A DNA stretch of 64,000 nucleotides from Rhizorhabdus wittichii RW1 (lineage in GTDB: Bacteria > Pseudomonadota > Alphaproteobacteria > Sphingomonadales > Sphingomonadaceae): assembly GCA_000016765.1 (NCBI GenBank), contig CP000699.1:124001-188000 (forward strand), written 5' to 3'. The notes beneath the pieces were generated by a model. That model did not search any database. It saw only the letters and a program-made list of their open reading frames with translations, and was not told the DNA's origin. The position numbers were made by a program, and so were the translations under genes. The first letter of the stretch is position 1; each line of letters starts with the position of its first letter. Below are positions 42,438 through 51,046 of the stretch, piece by piece.

Positions 42438-43016
42438 TCAGTAAACTCTTCCTGCGCGTTTAATGTGTGCGATAGCTTTGGACATGCGTCGCTGGACTGC
42501 TTTTTCACTCAAACCTTCTCGGTTGGCGATATCCTTGTAGCTTATACCATCGCGACGATGGGCAAGGAAGACCGATCGGGTCTTTGGCGATAATCGGGCG
42601 AGCGTGGCTTGAACCCGTTCGAGTTGATCGCGCGCCTCAAGTGCGGCGATGGGATCGTTTCCCGCGAGCGGCACCTCGTCAACCGGAATATGGTGGGCCG
42701 TCGAACGACACGCCGCGATCCTGGCCCTGTCCCGAAGCAGGTTCGAGGCGATCGTGCTGAGATAGGCTGCTGGTCGTTCTAGCGCCATGTCAGGTTTTTT
42801 TGCCCGTGCCCCTGCCAGCCGGGCAAAACTTTCCTGAACGAGATCGGCCGCGTCCTGCCGCGCTCCGTGGCGCGCAAAGAAGCGAAGCAGCCGCGCGGAA
42901 TGGACGCGATGAAGTTCTGCGAGCCCGATTAGCGAAGGCGTCGGCCCGTTCTCGCTGGAGAGTGGACGGGCCGTATCGTCGGCCGAGGGCGCTGGCTGGC
43001 TAGGGGAGGGGACCAT
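42438..43016 (-). CDS. ECF-type RNA polymerase sigma factor
   Basis: A 192-residue sigma factor with only regions 2 and 4. Region 2: LLRFFARHGARQDAADLVQESFARLAG, then 'RPAAYLSTIASNLLRDRAR'. Region 4: LARLSPKTRSVFLAHRRDGISYKDIANREGLSEKAVQRRMSKA. The form resembles FecI-type sigma factors, but no FecR anti-sigma or TonB receptor gene adjoins it. The ATG at 43016 gives MVPSPSQPAP; an ATG at 43058 is also in frame. About 290 bp upstream of it, to 43307, I see no gene. Confidence 0.85.
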   Translation of the reverse strand: MVPSPSQPAPSADDTARPLSSENGPTPSLIGLAELHRVHSARLLRFFARHGARQDAADLVQESFARLAGARAKKPDMALERPAAYLSTIASNLLRDRARIAACRSTAHHIPVDEVPLAGNDPIAALEARDQLERVQATLARLSPKTRSVFLAHRRDGISYKDIANREGLSEKAVQRRMSKAIAHIKRAGRVY

Positions 43017-43307
43017 GATCACGCTCCAAATCGCGCCGTCGGCGATCTCCGGCGGCATTCGGAAGAATTAGAGGAGGGGGATGAGGAGCAGGCAATCCCT
43101 CCGAACAGGGGGATGGGGCTGTGCGCGGCGCCGCATGCCAATATCGTCAACGTGTCGAGCGCCTGCGGGTCGTTGACCCTGAATGCGGACCCTGCCAATC
43201 CATGGCGCCAGACCTTCACGCCTGTCTGTGCCGCGTTCGTAACTCATTCTGGCGACCTAGACTGCAACTGATGGTCCCGGAACGCGACCCGCAGAAACTG
43301 CAAAGCG

Positions 43308-45044
43308 TCATGCGCGAAATGGAAACCGCACACGCTGCCATCTCGGGTCCAACGCGCGTTTCACAAAGCCCTCGCGATTGGGGAGTTGCATGATCTCGCT
43401 GGCCAGGACGGCGGGGTCGACAGAGCGCCGGCTCTGCACCGAAGTGGATTGGGAAGCATTGCGCCCGCGGCTTTGCGAGCGGCTTAGATCATCTCGCTCG
43501 GCTTCGCGCTCACCGATCAACTCGTTCGCGAGATTGGCGGTGCTTTCATCGCCGCCTCCGCCACAGCGCAGGATAAGCAGATTCCCGCAATTCTCGACGA
43601 TAGTATGGGCCGCTTCGCCATAGACATGCTTGACCTGGGCGAATGACTGGAACCCGATGGCGACGCAGCCCCCGACCTTGCGCAGCCGCGCCTGCGCGTC
43701 CTTCAGACCCTCGATCCGGCCGAGCGCGTCGAGCTCATCGATGTGGAACCAGATACGGCGATCGCGCGAGGCGGGAAGCGAGAGGGTCTCGAGGATGGCG
43801 ATGTTCATCCAGCAGGAGACGAGGCCGCGCATCGCTGCGACCTGGTTCGCGGCATAGGGCATCCAGAGCGAGCCCCTGCCTTCACGGATCCAGCGACGCA
43901 GGGAGAAGACCTCTCCACTGGCCATGGCGATCAACCTCAAGTGTGCGACTGCCGGTGCCAGCGTGCCGAGAATGCTGGCGAGCATCCGTTCGCCGCCTTC
44001 CTCGAAATAGCGAGCCGACGACGTTCCGGCGCACAATTCCTTGAGCTCGGCGATCCGGGCGCTGCCCAGCAGCGCGACATAGTCGCTCGTGCTGCCGAGC
44101 TCGAGCGTCACGAAATTCTCCATCGTGTCGGCGAGCAGGCGCTGGGCGTAGCTGATCCATTGATCATGGTCGCCGGTGCCCAGATGCGGCAGCAGCGAGC
44201 TAGCGAGAAACGCATAGTCGCTGGGAGATTCGATCTCGGCGAGCAGGTCCCAGCGGGCGCAGCGAGCATCGAACGGATCGAGTAGGATGTCACCGTCCGC
44301 GAAGAAGGCGGACATGGCGGCACCTTCCGGGTCGGCGACGATATGGCGGTCGCCGCGGCGCAGCGCGCCGGCCATGAGGCCGTGAAGCGCAGTCGACTTG
44401 CCCGAGCCGGTGGCGCCGATCGCCGCGACATGCATGGTTTCGTCCTCGCGGCTCAACGGCACCCCGGCCAAGGTCAACCCCCCGGTCAGCCGTGCCCATA
44501 ATCGTCCGCGCCAAGCGCTCACCGCCGGACGCATCTTCGTACCACGCAGATGGCGAACGCGGCGCGGAGGTGCCGCGAGCCGGGCCGCGACGGCGCCGCC
44601 CAGGAAGGCGAACGTCGCCGGCATCATCACCGCGAGCGGCCAGCTGTCGCCGCGAAAGCTCCCGTAGAGTAAATAGCCGACAAGTCCGCCGCCGAGCCAG
44701 CCAAACGGTGCGAGCAGGAGCGGCAAGAAGGAACGGCGATCGAGGCCCTGGACGATACCGACCGCGATCGTGCCGGGCAGTATCGCGGCGGCGAACCACA
44801 GATGATAGTTATGGAGTGCGAGCCACGCCCAGCGCCGGTCGAGCCAGGGCTGGAGTTCGGCGCGATGTTCCCAATGCTCGTGCACCAGGTCGATCAAGGC
44901 GAACTGGCTTTCCGCCGGAATGTGCATGCGCACCAGCGGCCAGCAGACCCAGATCGCGATGAGTCCGCCAACAAAGGCGATCGGCTGGACGCCGGGCGTC
45001 GGCCCTGGTGCGCGCGCCGCGCCGCTCATATCCGGCCGGGCCAT
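43308..45044 (-). CDS. traD: Type IV coupling protein (VirD4/TraD family)
   Basis: A 578-residue VirD4-type ATPase that delivers the relaxosome to the secretion channel. Three N-terminal hydrophobic segments (IAFVGGLIAIWVCWPL, 'LWFAAAILPGTIAVGIV', 'FLPLLLAPFGWLGGGLVGYLL') precede Walker A AIGATGSGKSTALHGL (about residue 213), 'HIVADPEGAAM', Walker B IWFHIDELDALG and 'CVAIGFQSFAQVKHVYG'. The C-terminus is Ser/Arg-rich. The start overlaps the relaxase stop (TGATG at 45042-45046). The symbol follows TraD/TrwB-type naming. Confidence 0.9.
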   Translation of the reverse strand: MARPDMSGAARAPGPTPGVQPIAFVGGLIAIWVCWPLVRMHIPAESQFALIDLVHEHWEHRAELQPWLDRRWAWLALHNYHLWFAAAILPGTIAVGIVQGLDRRSFLPLLLAPFGWLGGGLVGYLLYGSFRGDSWPLAVMMPATFAFLGGAVAARLAAPPRRVRHLRGTKMRPAVSAWRGRLWARLTGGLTLAGVPLSREDETMHVAAIGATGSGKSTALHGLMAGALRRGDRHIVADPEGAAMSAFFADGDILLDPFDARCARWDLLAEIESPSDYAFLASSLLPHLGTGDHDQWISYAQRLLADTMENFVTLELGSTSDYVALLGSARIAELKELCAGTSSARYFEEGGERMLASILGTLAPAVAHLRLIAMASGEVFSLRRWIREGRGSLWMPYAANQVAAMRGLVSCWMNIAILETLSLPASRDRRIWFHIDELDALGRIEGLKDAQARLRKVGGCVAIGFQSFAQVKHVYGEAAHTIVENCGNLLILRCGGGGDESTANLANELIGEREAERDDLSRSQSRGRNASQSTSVQSRRSVDPAVLASEIMQLPNREGFVKRALDPRWQRVRFPFRA

Positions 45045-47488
45045 CAGCGTTCCGCTCCATAGTCGCGATCGCGGCCCCGCGCGCGGGAGCGGCCAACATC
45101 CTTGGCGGCGTTGGCTATCTTGGCGAGCGCCTCGCGCATCGCCTCGGCCGTGCGCCTGGGCTCCGCCGCACGCGCGGCGACCATCGTGCGCAGACGGTTC
45201 GCCCGCTCGCTTTGCGCCGGGTTCGCCGACTGCTCCTGCGCCGCGGCGCGCGCGCTCTTCGCCGCCTCCGTTCCGGCCGCCGGCCGTGTGCGCCCGTCCT
45301 GGCCGTAGTCGAGCGCCATTTCCTTCGGCCGCTCGCGCGCCAGAGTGCGCTTGAGCTTCTCCTCGTCTGCGAAGTCGTCGCGCCCATAATGGAGTGCGGT
45401 GGCCTCGCGATGGCGCGACAGCGCAACATAGGCGGAATGCGCGTCCAGCCCCGGCGTCGCCAGCACATGGGTTCGATCCAGCGTCATGCCCTGCGTTTTG
45501 TGGACGGTGGCCGCATAGCCATGATCGAGATGCCCATAGGATTTGAGATCGACCTCGATCCGGCGGCCATCGTCGAGCCGCACTTCGAGCCTGTCGGCGG
45601 AGGCCTTCTCGATCGTGCCGAGCGTGCCGTTCTTCACGCCGAGCTCGCGCTCGTTGCGGAGGAACAGGACGCGATCATTATCGGCGAACTGGCGCAGGCC
45701 CCGTTCGGTGCGAACGGCGACATCGTCTCCCAGCTCGTCCTCGGCGGCGCGCCGTTCGCGTGCAGCGTCGTTGAGCATTCGGACCTCCGCATTGAGATGG
45801 GTGAGGATCATGCGCGAAGCGGCAGGAGCGGCGCGGCGTTCGGCGTCCCAGCGGTCGATCAAGGCCTCGCGTGCCGCCTGACGGGACTCGGCCGCATGGA
45901 CCATGCCGGCATCCGTATAGGCGTCGAGCGCATCCCCGGTCCGGCCGGTGGCGAACGCCCGCGTCGCTTCGCGCATCCATTCCACCGACTGCCGGCGCAC
46001 CTCGCCGATCTCGGCCGCGCCATGACGCTCGGCAAGCAGGCGGAATGCGGCGCCGGCCTCGATCGCCTGGAGCTGCTGGACGTCGCCGACCATGACAACC
46101 TTGGCGCCGGCATCGGCAGCCTGGGAGAGCACGCGCTGGAGCTGCCTGGTGCCGACCATGCCGGCTTCGTCGATCACCAGCACGTCGCCCTTGGTGAGCG
46201 AGTCATGGCCGCCCGCCCAGCCATGTTCGAGACTGGCGAGGGTGCGCGACGCGATCCCCGATCCGGCTTCGAGATTTTCGGCGGCAATGCCCGACAAGGC
46301 GCCGCCGCGCACCCTATGCCCGGCCCGCTCCCAGGCCTCGCGCGCGACACCGAGCATGGCCGACTTGCCGGCACCGGCATAGCCGACCACCAGGGCGAGA
46401 CCGGGCTTGCACAACACATGATCGAGCGCCCGGCGCTGCTCGGCACCGAGCCGCAATCCGCGCGCCTCGTTGATGCCGACCGCGCAGGCAATATCGAGCT
46501 TCGAGACGACGTGATCGCGCGCATGGGCAAGGCGCTCGGCATTGCGCACCAGCGCCTCCTCGCAGCCCAGCATGTTCGCGGTCGTGAATCGTTCGGCGCC
46601 GCGCCCGTCGCGACCGAGCGCCAGCACGGATTCGTGATGACGCATTGCGGAAAGCACCGCGTCGAACTGCTCCTTCCCATCCGAATGGCGATGCGCGAAC
46701 ATCGCCAGGTCGCGCATGGTGAACGTGGCCTGTTGCCGGGTTATAGCCTCCAGCCCGATTGAAGGATCCGCGACGATCGCGGCGCCATTCTCGCGCGCAA
46801 TGGTTCGGTGATCTTCGGCCCGCTCGGCGTCCTCGCCCTTGGCCTCGCGCCGCGCGCCGGCCGCGCCGATCTTGTGCTGCGGCTCAAGGCCGATGCCCTG
46901 CGCCTCGTAGCTGCGATGATCGATGCGCGCATCGATCCTGAGCGCAGCGCAGCGTTCGTTCACATGCTCCGCCCAGGCTTCCCGCCAGTGCTGCAGGAGC
47001 GCGGTCGCATTCCAGTCGCGCACCTTGGCGCCGAACCCGTCGGGCCCGACTTCGCGCATGGTGAGCATGACATGGGCGTGCGGCTTGGCCTCGCCGTCGG
47101 CGCCGACGTCCCAATGCACATTGAGATCGGCGACCATGCCGCGTGTCACGAATTCGGCTTTCACGAAATCCCGAGCGAGCGCGACGCCCTGTTCCTTCGT
47201 CATCTCGCGCGGAATGGCGAACTCGACCTCGCGCGCGAGCTGCGCATCCTTCCGCTTCTCGCCCGCCTCGACCTCGTTCCAAAGGGTCTGGCGGTCGCGC
47301 AGCCGCTCGGGCGCGCCGTCCGGTAGCATGATCTCGGAATGGACGACGCCGGCCTTGTTGGTGAAGTCGTGGCCCCGCCCGAGGCGCTCGTCATGGAGCC
47401 GCTCGGCCGCCCGATAGGCGGCCGCCGCGACCGCGCTGCGTCCGCTACCGCGCCCGATGACCTTGGCCGAGAAATGGTAGATCGCCAT
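45044..47488 (-). CDS. traA: Ti-type conjugative relaxase/helicase TraA
   Basis: An 814-residue bifunctional protein. The N-terminal MobA/MobL relaxase (MAIYHFSAKVIGRGSGRSAVAAAAYRAAERL) has a candidate catalytic Tyr25 and the histidine metal site HWDVGADGEAKPHAHVMLTM. A RecD-like helicase follows: Walker A VVGYAGAGKSAML, VLVIDEAGMVG, 'MVGDVQQLQAIEAG', 'YAATVHKTQGMTL' and 'YVALSRHREAT'. It nicks oriT and unwinds the strand to be transferred. It is shorter than the roughly 1,000-1,100 residues of Ti-plasmid TraA, mainly by a missing C-terminal part. Confidence 0.92.
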   Translation of the reverse strand: MAIYHFSAKVIGRGSGRSAVAAAAYRAAERLHDERLGRGHDFTNKAGVVHSEIMLPDGAPERLRDRQTLWNEVEAGEKRKDAQLAREVEFAIPREMTKEQGVALARDFVKAEFVTRGMVADLNVHWDVGADGEAKPHAHVMLTMREVGPDGFGAKVRDWNATALLQHWREAWAEHVNERCAALRIDARIDHRSYEAQGIGLEPQHKIGAAGARREAKGEDAERAEDHRTIARENGAAIVADPSIGLEAITRQQATFTMRDLAMFAHRHSDGKEQFDAVLSAMRHHESVLALGRDGRGAERFTTANMLGCEEALVRNAERLAHARDHVVSKLDIACAVGINEARGLRLGAEQRRALDHVLCKPGLALVVGYAGAGKSAMLGVAREAWERAGHRVRGGALSGIAAENLEAGSGIASRTLASLEHGWAGGHDSLTKGDVLVIDEAGMVGTRQLQRVLSQAADAGAKVVMVGDVQQLQAIEAGAAFRLLAERHGAAEIGEVRRQSVEWMREATRAFATGRTGDALDAYTDAGMVHAAESRQAAREALIDRWDAERRAAPAASRMILTHLNAEVRMLNDAARERRAAEDELGDDVAVRTERGLRQFADNDRVLFLRNERELGVKNGTLGTIEKASADRLEVRLDDGRRIEVDLKSYGHLDHGYAATVHKTQGMTLDRTHVLATPGLDAHSAYVALSRHREATALHYGRDDFADEEKLKRTLARERPKEMALDYGQDGRTRPAAGTEAAKSARAAAQEQSANPAQSERANRLRTMVAARAAEPRRTAEAMREALAKIANAAKDVGRSRARGRDRDYGAER

Positions 47489-47493
47489 GACAG

Positions 47494-47550
47494 GGCCGAG
47501 TTTACGCTCGGACCCCGCGACGTCGGTACGACGTATAAGCGCGCTCTCAT
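47494..47550. other. oriT: Candidate origin of transfer (oriT)
   Basis: The relaxase-traC intergenic region holds a hairpin GGGCCGAG/CTCGGACCC (47493-47515), then a perfect inverted repeat ACGTCG-GTA-CGACGT (47520-47534), immediately followed by TAAGCGCGCTCT (47536-47547). MOBQ-type origins such as RSF1010 have an inverted repeat next to a nic region reading TAAGTGCGCCCT; 9 of 12 positions agree here. Position between traA and traC is where Ti-type plasmids carry oriT. The nick is expected on the strand with the TAAG sequence; this is inference. Confidence 0.65.
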
Positions 47551-47640
47551 GCGCTGGAGCACGCCTGAGAGATTTGACCTGTTGAATGAGAGATCAGGCG
47601 GGCCAATTCGCCAGCATCACCGAAGCGAAGGAGATGCGAT

Positions 47641-47967
47641 ATGCGGAAGGTTCGGGATTTCGACGCTGAGCTCAAGGCACTCAACGAGCGTGCAAAGCTG
47701 CTGCGGCAACGCAAGATCCAGCAGTTCGGCGAACTGGTCGAGGCGACCGGCGCCGACGCGCTCGATCCCGATCTGCTCGCCGGCGCGCTGCTCGCGGCGG
47801 TCGCGGAGAAGGACAAGGCAATCATGACCGCCTGGTCCACGCGCGGTGGGCAGTTCTTTCACGAGACGAGCCGGAAATCCTCGCGCCGCGCTCGCGGCAG
47901 CACCGAGGACGGCAAGGCGGCTGACGCAGGCGCGCAATCGGCTCGAGGCGGCGCGGGCGCGGCATGA
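47641..47967 (+). CDS. traC: Conjugal transfer protein TraC
   Basis: A 108-residue protein: MRKVRDFDAELKALNERAKLLRQRKIQQFGELVEATGADALDPDLLAGALL, the typical TraC opening of Ti-like transfer regions, then 'WSTRGGQFFHETSRKSSRRARG' and an Ala/Gly tail. TraC is a small relaxosome accessory protein transcribed divergently from traA. An SD AAGGAG precedes the ATG at 47641. It overlaps the traD frame by 122 bp. Confidence 0.85.
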   Translation: MRKVRDFDAELKALNERAKLLRQRKIQQFGELVEATGADALDPDLLAGALLAAVAEKDKAIMTAWSTRGGQFFHETSRKSSRRARGSTEDGKAADAGAQSARGGAGAA

Positions 47968-48247
47968 TACGAGAGCCTGGGTCGTGGCACGGCGCGAACG
48001 GACGCGGCACCTGATCGAGCTGGGCGGCCTGGTGCAGAAGGCCGGTCTGGTCGGCATCGCCGACGATGATCGCGCGATGCTCTATGGTGCATTCCTCGAC
48101 CTGGCCGCACGGATGCGAGGCGAGGACGGCGCCAGCTTGCGCGCCCTATTGCGGCGGCGCGGCGCCCGTGCATTCGCAACCGAAGCGGAGGAGGAAAAAG
48201 CGGCGCGCGCCGCGGCGGTCGTCCGCAAGGTGCTGGACCGGCAATGA
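47846..48247 (+). CDS. Conjugal transfer protein TraD (small, Ti-type)
   Basis: Up to 133 residues. The conserved part is RNRLEAARARHDTRAWVVARRERTRHLIELGGLVQKAGLVGIADDDRAMLYGAFLDLA, typical of the small TraD encoded after TraC in Ti-type regions (not the coupling protein). The start is uncertain: the GTG at 47846 lies inside traC, and later GTG codons could be used. It is thought to be part of the relaxosome. Confidence 0.75.
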   Translation: MGSSFTRRAGNPRAALAAAPRTARRLTQARNRLEAARARHDTRAWVVARRERTRHLIELGGLVQKAGLVGIADDDRAMLYGAFLDLAARMRGEDGASLRALLRRRGARAFATEAEEEKAARAAAVVRKVLDRQ

Positions 48248-48258
48248 CCAGTGCGACG

Positions 48259-48975
48259 CTAAGGCTCGGTCCCGATGCCGGCGCGCCCCGGCTCGGACGC
48301 ATCGCGCACGGGCCCCGCGAGCGGAAACAGCACACCGCTGGAGTGCGCGGTCGCATCGTGACGCGAATGTGCCGTCCGATCGCCGTCATTGCCGACCCGC
48401 GCCGGGCTCGATCGTGGCACGTCGGACTGCGCCATGAACAGGCCCGCGTCCTGCCATCGTGGCGCGGCCGGAACGGCACCTCGCGATGGCGCCGCGCCGG
48501 TCACGCGCGCGGTGTATGCGATGGTCTCGCGGGGCAGCGGAACGTCGTTCGCAATATGGCGCTGATAGCGTCCCGGCCCGGCATTGTAGGCCGAGTAGGC
48601 GCCCGGCAATCCGAACCGCGCGACCATCTCGGCGAGATAGAGCGCACCGCCGATCATGTTCATGCGCGGATCGAACGGGTCGCGCCCAAGTCCGTGGCGC
48701 CGGGTGAGATCGGCCCAGGTTCCGGGCATGATCTGCATGCAGCCCATCGCGCCTTTGTGCGAGACGGCACGCGGGTTGCCAGCGCTCTCGGCGCGCATGA
48801 CGCGCAGTACGACATCGACGGGCAGCCGGGCGCGACTTGCCGCCTCCGGCGCATGGACGGCGCAGGCCGAGGCACCGCGCGGCGAGGCGGATTGCGCGTC
48901 GGCAGGCGCGGCCGAAACGACCGCTGCAATGACGCCAAGCGCCAGGGCGGCAGGCGTCTTCACGGGCGAGTCCAC
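48259..48975 (-). CDS. Lytic transglycosylase (conjugation-associated, TrbN-like)
   Basis: A 238-residue exported muramidase. Signal peptide (residues 1-27, ALALGVIAAVVSAAPADAQ), then an SLT domain: 'VVLRVMRAESAGNPRAVSHKGAMGCMQIMPGTW' with catalytic Glu in RAESAGNP, and 'NMIGGALYLAEMVARFGLPGAYSAYNAGPGRY'. It opens the cell wall locally for the transfer channel. GTG start at 48975, overlapping traF by 16 bp. The C-terminal 70 residues are low complexity. Confidence 0.87.
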   Translation of the reverse strand: MDSPVKTPAALALGVIAAVVSAAPADAQSASPRGASACAVHAPEAASRARLPVDVVLRVMRAESAGNPRAVSHKGAMGCMQIMPGTWADLTRRHGLGRDPFDPRMNMIGGALYLAEMVARFGLPGAYSAYNAGPGRYQRHIANDVPLPRETIAYTARVTGAAPSRGAVPAAPRWQDAGLFMAQSDVPRSSPARVGNDGDRTAHSRHDATAHSSGVLFPLAGPVRDASEPGRAGIGTEP

Positions 48976-49520
48976 AGCGGCATCGCGCGCCCGACGACAT
49001 TCGAGCGTGCGGCGGGCCCGAAATAGCGCCCGTCAAATGAATCCGGGCTCTCCGTCGCGAGCAGGAACAGCTCGCTCGCGTTCAGGAGGCGGCAGCCCGA
49101 CCAGCGCGGCAGCGGCCGGCCGAGCCGGTCGCGTTCCCGCGCGGTGGCGACGGAGACGCCGTCGATCGTAACGACCGCGCCATTCCGGCACACGGTCGCG
49201 CCCGCGCCCGCGGCGATCGGCTTGAGGAGGAGTGCGCCGGCCTCGACATAGTGCCGCTCCGCCATCAACCGGGTGAGGTCGGGCGATGGGCGCAACGCGA
49301 CCAGGTCGCCGGGGCGGGGATCGCCGGCGGAGTCGATGCGATAGAGCCCGACGGGCACGCTCGGCGATACGTTCCAGACCAGGCGCAGAGGCGGACGATG
49401 CATAGCCGGAAGGAGGAGAGCGGCCAGCGCGACGCCAGTGACGGCGAGAAGACGCTTGCGGCGCGATGCGCGCGGGCCGATCGCGCGGGTTCCGGCACGA
49501 TGGGCGGTGTGGTGCGTCAC
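48960..49520 (-). CDS. traF: Conjugative transfer signal peptidase TraF (S26 family)
   Basis: A 186-residue inner-membrane serine peptidase. One transmembrane helix (about residues 25-43), then the nucleophile region RLVWNVSPSVPVGLYRID (Ser in SVPVG), 'GDLVALRPSPDLTRLMAERHY', the general-base Lys region GALLLKPIAAGAGATVCRNGA, and 'FDGRYFGPAARSNVVGRAMPLW'. TraF processes and cyclises TrbC pilin in IncP systems. GTG start at 49520 overlaps the AlpA-type gene by 4 bp. Confidence 0.88.
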   Translation of the reverse strand: MTHHTAHRAGTRAIGPRASRRKRLLAVTGVALAALLLPAMHRPPLRLVWNVSPSVPVGLYRIDSAGDPRPGDLVALRPSPDLTRLMAERHYVEAGALLLKPIAAGAGATVCRNGAVVTIDGVSVATARERDRLGRPLPRWSGCRLLNASELFLLATESPDSFDGRYFGPAARSNVVGRAMPLWTRP

Positions 49521-49792
49521 GCCCGCCCGTCCTCGTCGTCCGCGCCGCCGTCAGGCTGGCGGATGGCGGGCAGGACCTTGCCGTTGTTGGGATCGGAGGT
49601 CGATGCGCAGGCGCCGCGATCGCACCATGCGCGGAGGTCCTCGATCGAATAGATGACGCGCCCGCCGATCTTCCGGTAGGCAGGCCCGGTGCCATAGGTG
49701 CGGTGCTTTTCGAGCGTCCGCGCGGAAAGGCCGACATAATGCGCGGCCTCCTTGGTACGCAGGTAGCGCGTGTCCTTGATGATGTCGGCCAT
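49517..49792 (-). CDS. AlpA/MerR-like helix-turn-helix protein
   Basis: A 91-residue protein with an excisionase-type HTH_17 domain: RYLRTKEAAHYVGLSARTLEKHRTYGTGPAYRKIGGRVIYSIEDLRAWCDRG. Such proteins regulate integrase/excision or bind DNA as recombination directionality factors. It is the first gene of a unit with traF and the transglycosylase (4-bp overlap). ATG at 49792; a longer open frame upstream is not coding-like. Confidence 0.8.
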   Translation of the reverse strand: MADIIKDTRYLRTKEAAHYVGLSARTLEKHRTYGTGPAYRKIGGRVIYSIEDLRAWCDRGACASTSDPNNGKVLPAIRQPDGGADDEDGRA

Positions 49793-49961
49793 GATCGTCC
49801 TTGCGATGAATGAAGTGGCCGCGCCGCCGAGGGGACGAACAGCGCGACCGGGGACATGATCGGCGGAGGAAGGGGTAAGCGGGTGGCCGGAATAGAGGGG
49901 TGCCGGTTGCGACCACAGTCTGGGCGCGGATCGCCGCCGAATCCTTGGCGCAATGAGCCGG

Positions 49962-50513
49962 TCAGCTTTGGGGGTTGCCGCGCGGCGCGAGCAGGGCGCG
50001 ATAACCGCCCTCGACCATGACGGCGGCCGCGTCGGCGAGGCGCCGCAGGTCCGAGCGCTCGGAGCTCGAGCGCCAGTCGTCGGGCATCGGCGCGAGCAGC
50101 TCGGCCGCGATGTCGCGCAGCGAAACGCCGTCCGCCGCGCGATCGTGAATGTAGAGCATCGCGGCCAGGCGATGGGCGTGGCGGTGGGGCCGTGGCCACA
50201 GTGGCTGGCCGATCCCGATCGCCCGGCGCAACCGCGCCGCGGCCTGGGCGCGATGGGCGAGATGCCGATCGGCATGCAGATGGACACCGAACGCCCCATG
50301 CAGGCGCGGGGCGAGGCCCGCGGGCAGCCAGAGCGCGAGCTCGGCAGTGCCGTGGCGGCGGACGAGGAGATGCGCGCCATCGGCTGTTTCGAGTCGGTAT
50401 ACGCCGGGCCCCCAGAGCGACGGCTCGAAGCGTAAGCTGTCGAGCGGGCGGGCCCAGGGCAGCGGGCGCACCAGCGAGATGGTGTCGCCCCGCAGCTGCG
50501 GGGTCCAGCCCAT
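49962..50513 (-). CDS. DUF2285 domain-containing protein
   Basis: A 183-residue protein of the DUF2285 family, common in alphaproteobacterial ICEs. It includes 'PLDSLRFEPSLWGPGVYRLETADGAHLLVRR', 'LPAGLAPRLHGAFGVHLHADRHLAHRAQAAARLRRA', and a C-terminal HTH-like part 'AAMLYIHDRAADGVSLRDIAAELL'. Probably a DNA-binding regulator of ICE functions; function not shown. ATG at 50513. It follows the DUF6499-like gene by 25 bp, so they are probably co-transcribed. Confidence 0.75.
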   Translation of the reverse strand: MGWTPQLRGDTISLVRPLPWARPLDSLRFEPSLWGPGVYRLETADGAHLLVRRHGTAELALWLPAGLAPRLHGAFGVHLHADRHLAHRAQAAARLRRAIGIGQPLWPRPHRHAHRLAAMLYIHDRAADGVSLRDIAAELLAPMPDDWRSSSERSDLRRLADAAAVMVEGGYRALLAPRGNPQS

Positions 50514-50538
50514 CAATGGGCGGTCGCTCGCCGGCGTG

Positions 50539-50802
50539 TCAGGCGCCGGCGAGAAAGGTGAGGCCCCAGGGGGCCGTCCTCCTTTCCAGCGGATGCGGCC
50601 CCAGCCGCGTGACCATATGGGTGATCCGACGTCCCGCTATGAGCGCGCGGGCTGAGGTACGGCGCGCATCCTCGCCGGTACGATCCCACAAGGCGCGGAA
50701 CTCGGGATTGCGGCGGAGCCACTCCCAGGCAAAACCGGATGCGTCGAGATCGAGCAGCGTGCGATAGCTCTCTGGCAAAAGCAGCTTGTGATAGCCGGGC
50801 AT
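50539..50802 (-). CDS. DUF6499-like / transcriptional regulator-domain small protein
   Basis: An 87-residue protein with 'YRTLLDLDASGFAWEWLRRNPEFRALWDR', the Trp-rich 'F-W-E-W-LRRNPEYR' signature of DUF6499 proteins found next to DUF2285 in ICEs of Rhizobiales and Sphingomonadales, and 'LGPHPLERRTAPWGLTFL' at the C-terminus. Function unknown; the pair DUF6499 and DUF2285 is conserved as a unit. ATG at 50802 with SD GGAGGGAAT. The 244 bp beyond hold only the DUF736 terminator. Confidence 0.72.
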   Translation of the reverse strand: MPGYHKLLLPESYRTLLDLDASGFAWEWLRRNPEFRALWDRTGEDARRTSARALIAGRRITHMVTRLGPHPLERRTAPWGLTFLAGA

Positions 50803-50997
50803 ATTCCCTCCGCTCGTGGATGGATTCCTTCGTCGCGGTCAGGATGAAGTGCCTGGAATCGCCGGGCAATTGCCGCTGTGGGTCATCGGCCTATGCCGTT
50901 GACGTTATGGGATGGGACCGATGGCAAGGCGCGGACTGCCGTCGATCGCGGGCGACGCCTGGTGCGGCTGCACTCCGAAGGGTGGTTGTGAAGAGAA

Positions 50998-51032
50998 AGG
51001 AAAAGCCCCGCCCGGATGGCTCCGGGCGGGGC
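50998..51032 (-). terminator. Intrinsic terminator after the DUF736 gene
   Basis: A perfect 12-bp stem GCCCCGCCCGGA/TCCGGGCGGGGC (51005-51016 with 51021-51032) with loop TGGC. On the minus strand it is followed by TTTTCCTTTC. It lies 15 bp after the DUF736 stop. Confidence 0.85.
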
Positions 51033-51046
51033 GCTGGTCGGGCGGC

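Noticed and set aside
43059-43307. A short rightward gene starting at the ATG at 43113
   Set aside because: It yields about 52 residues with an AGGGGG directly touching the ATG, but no recognisable family or second line of support.
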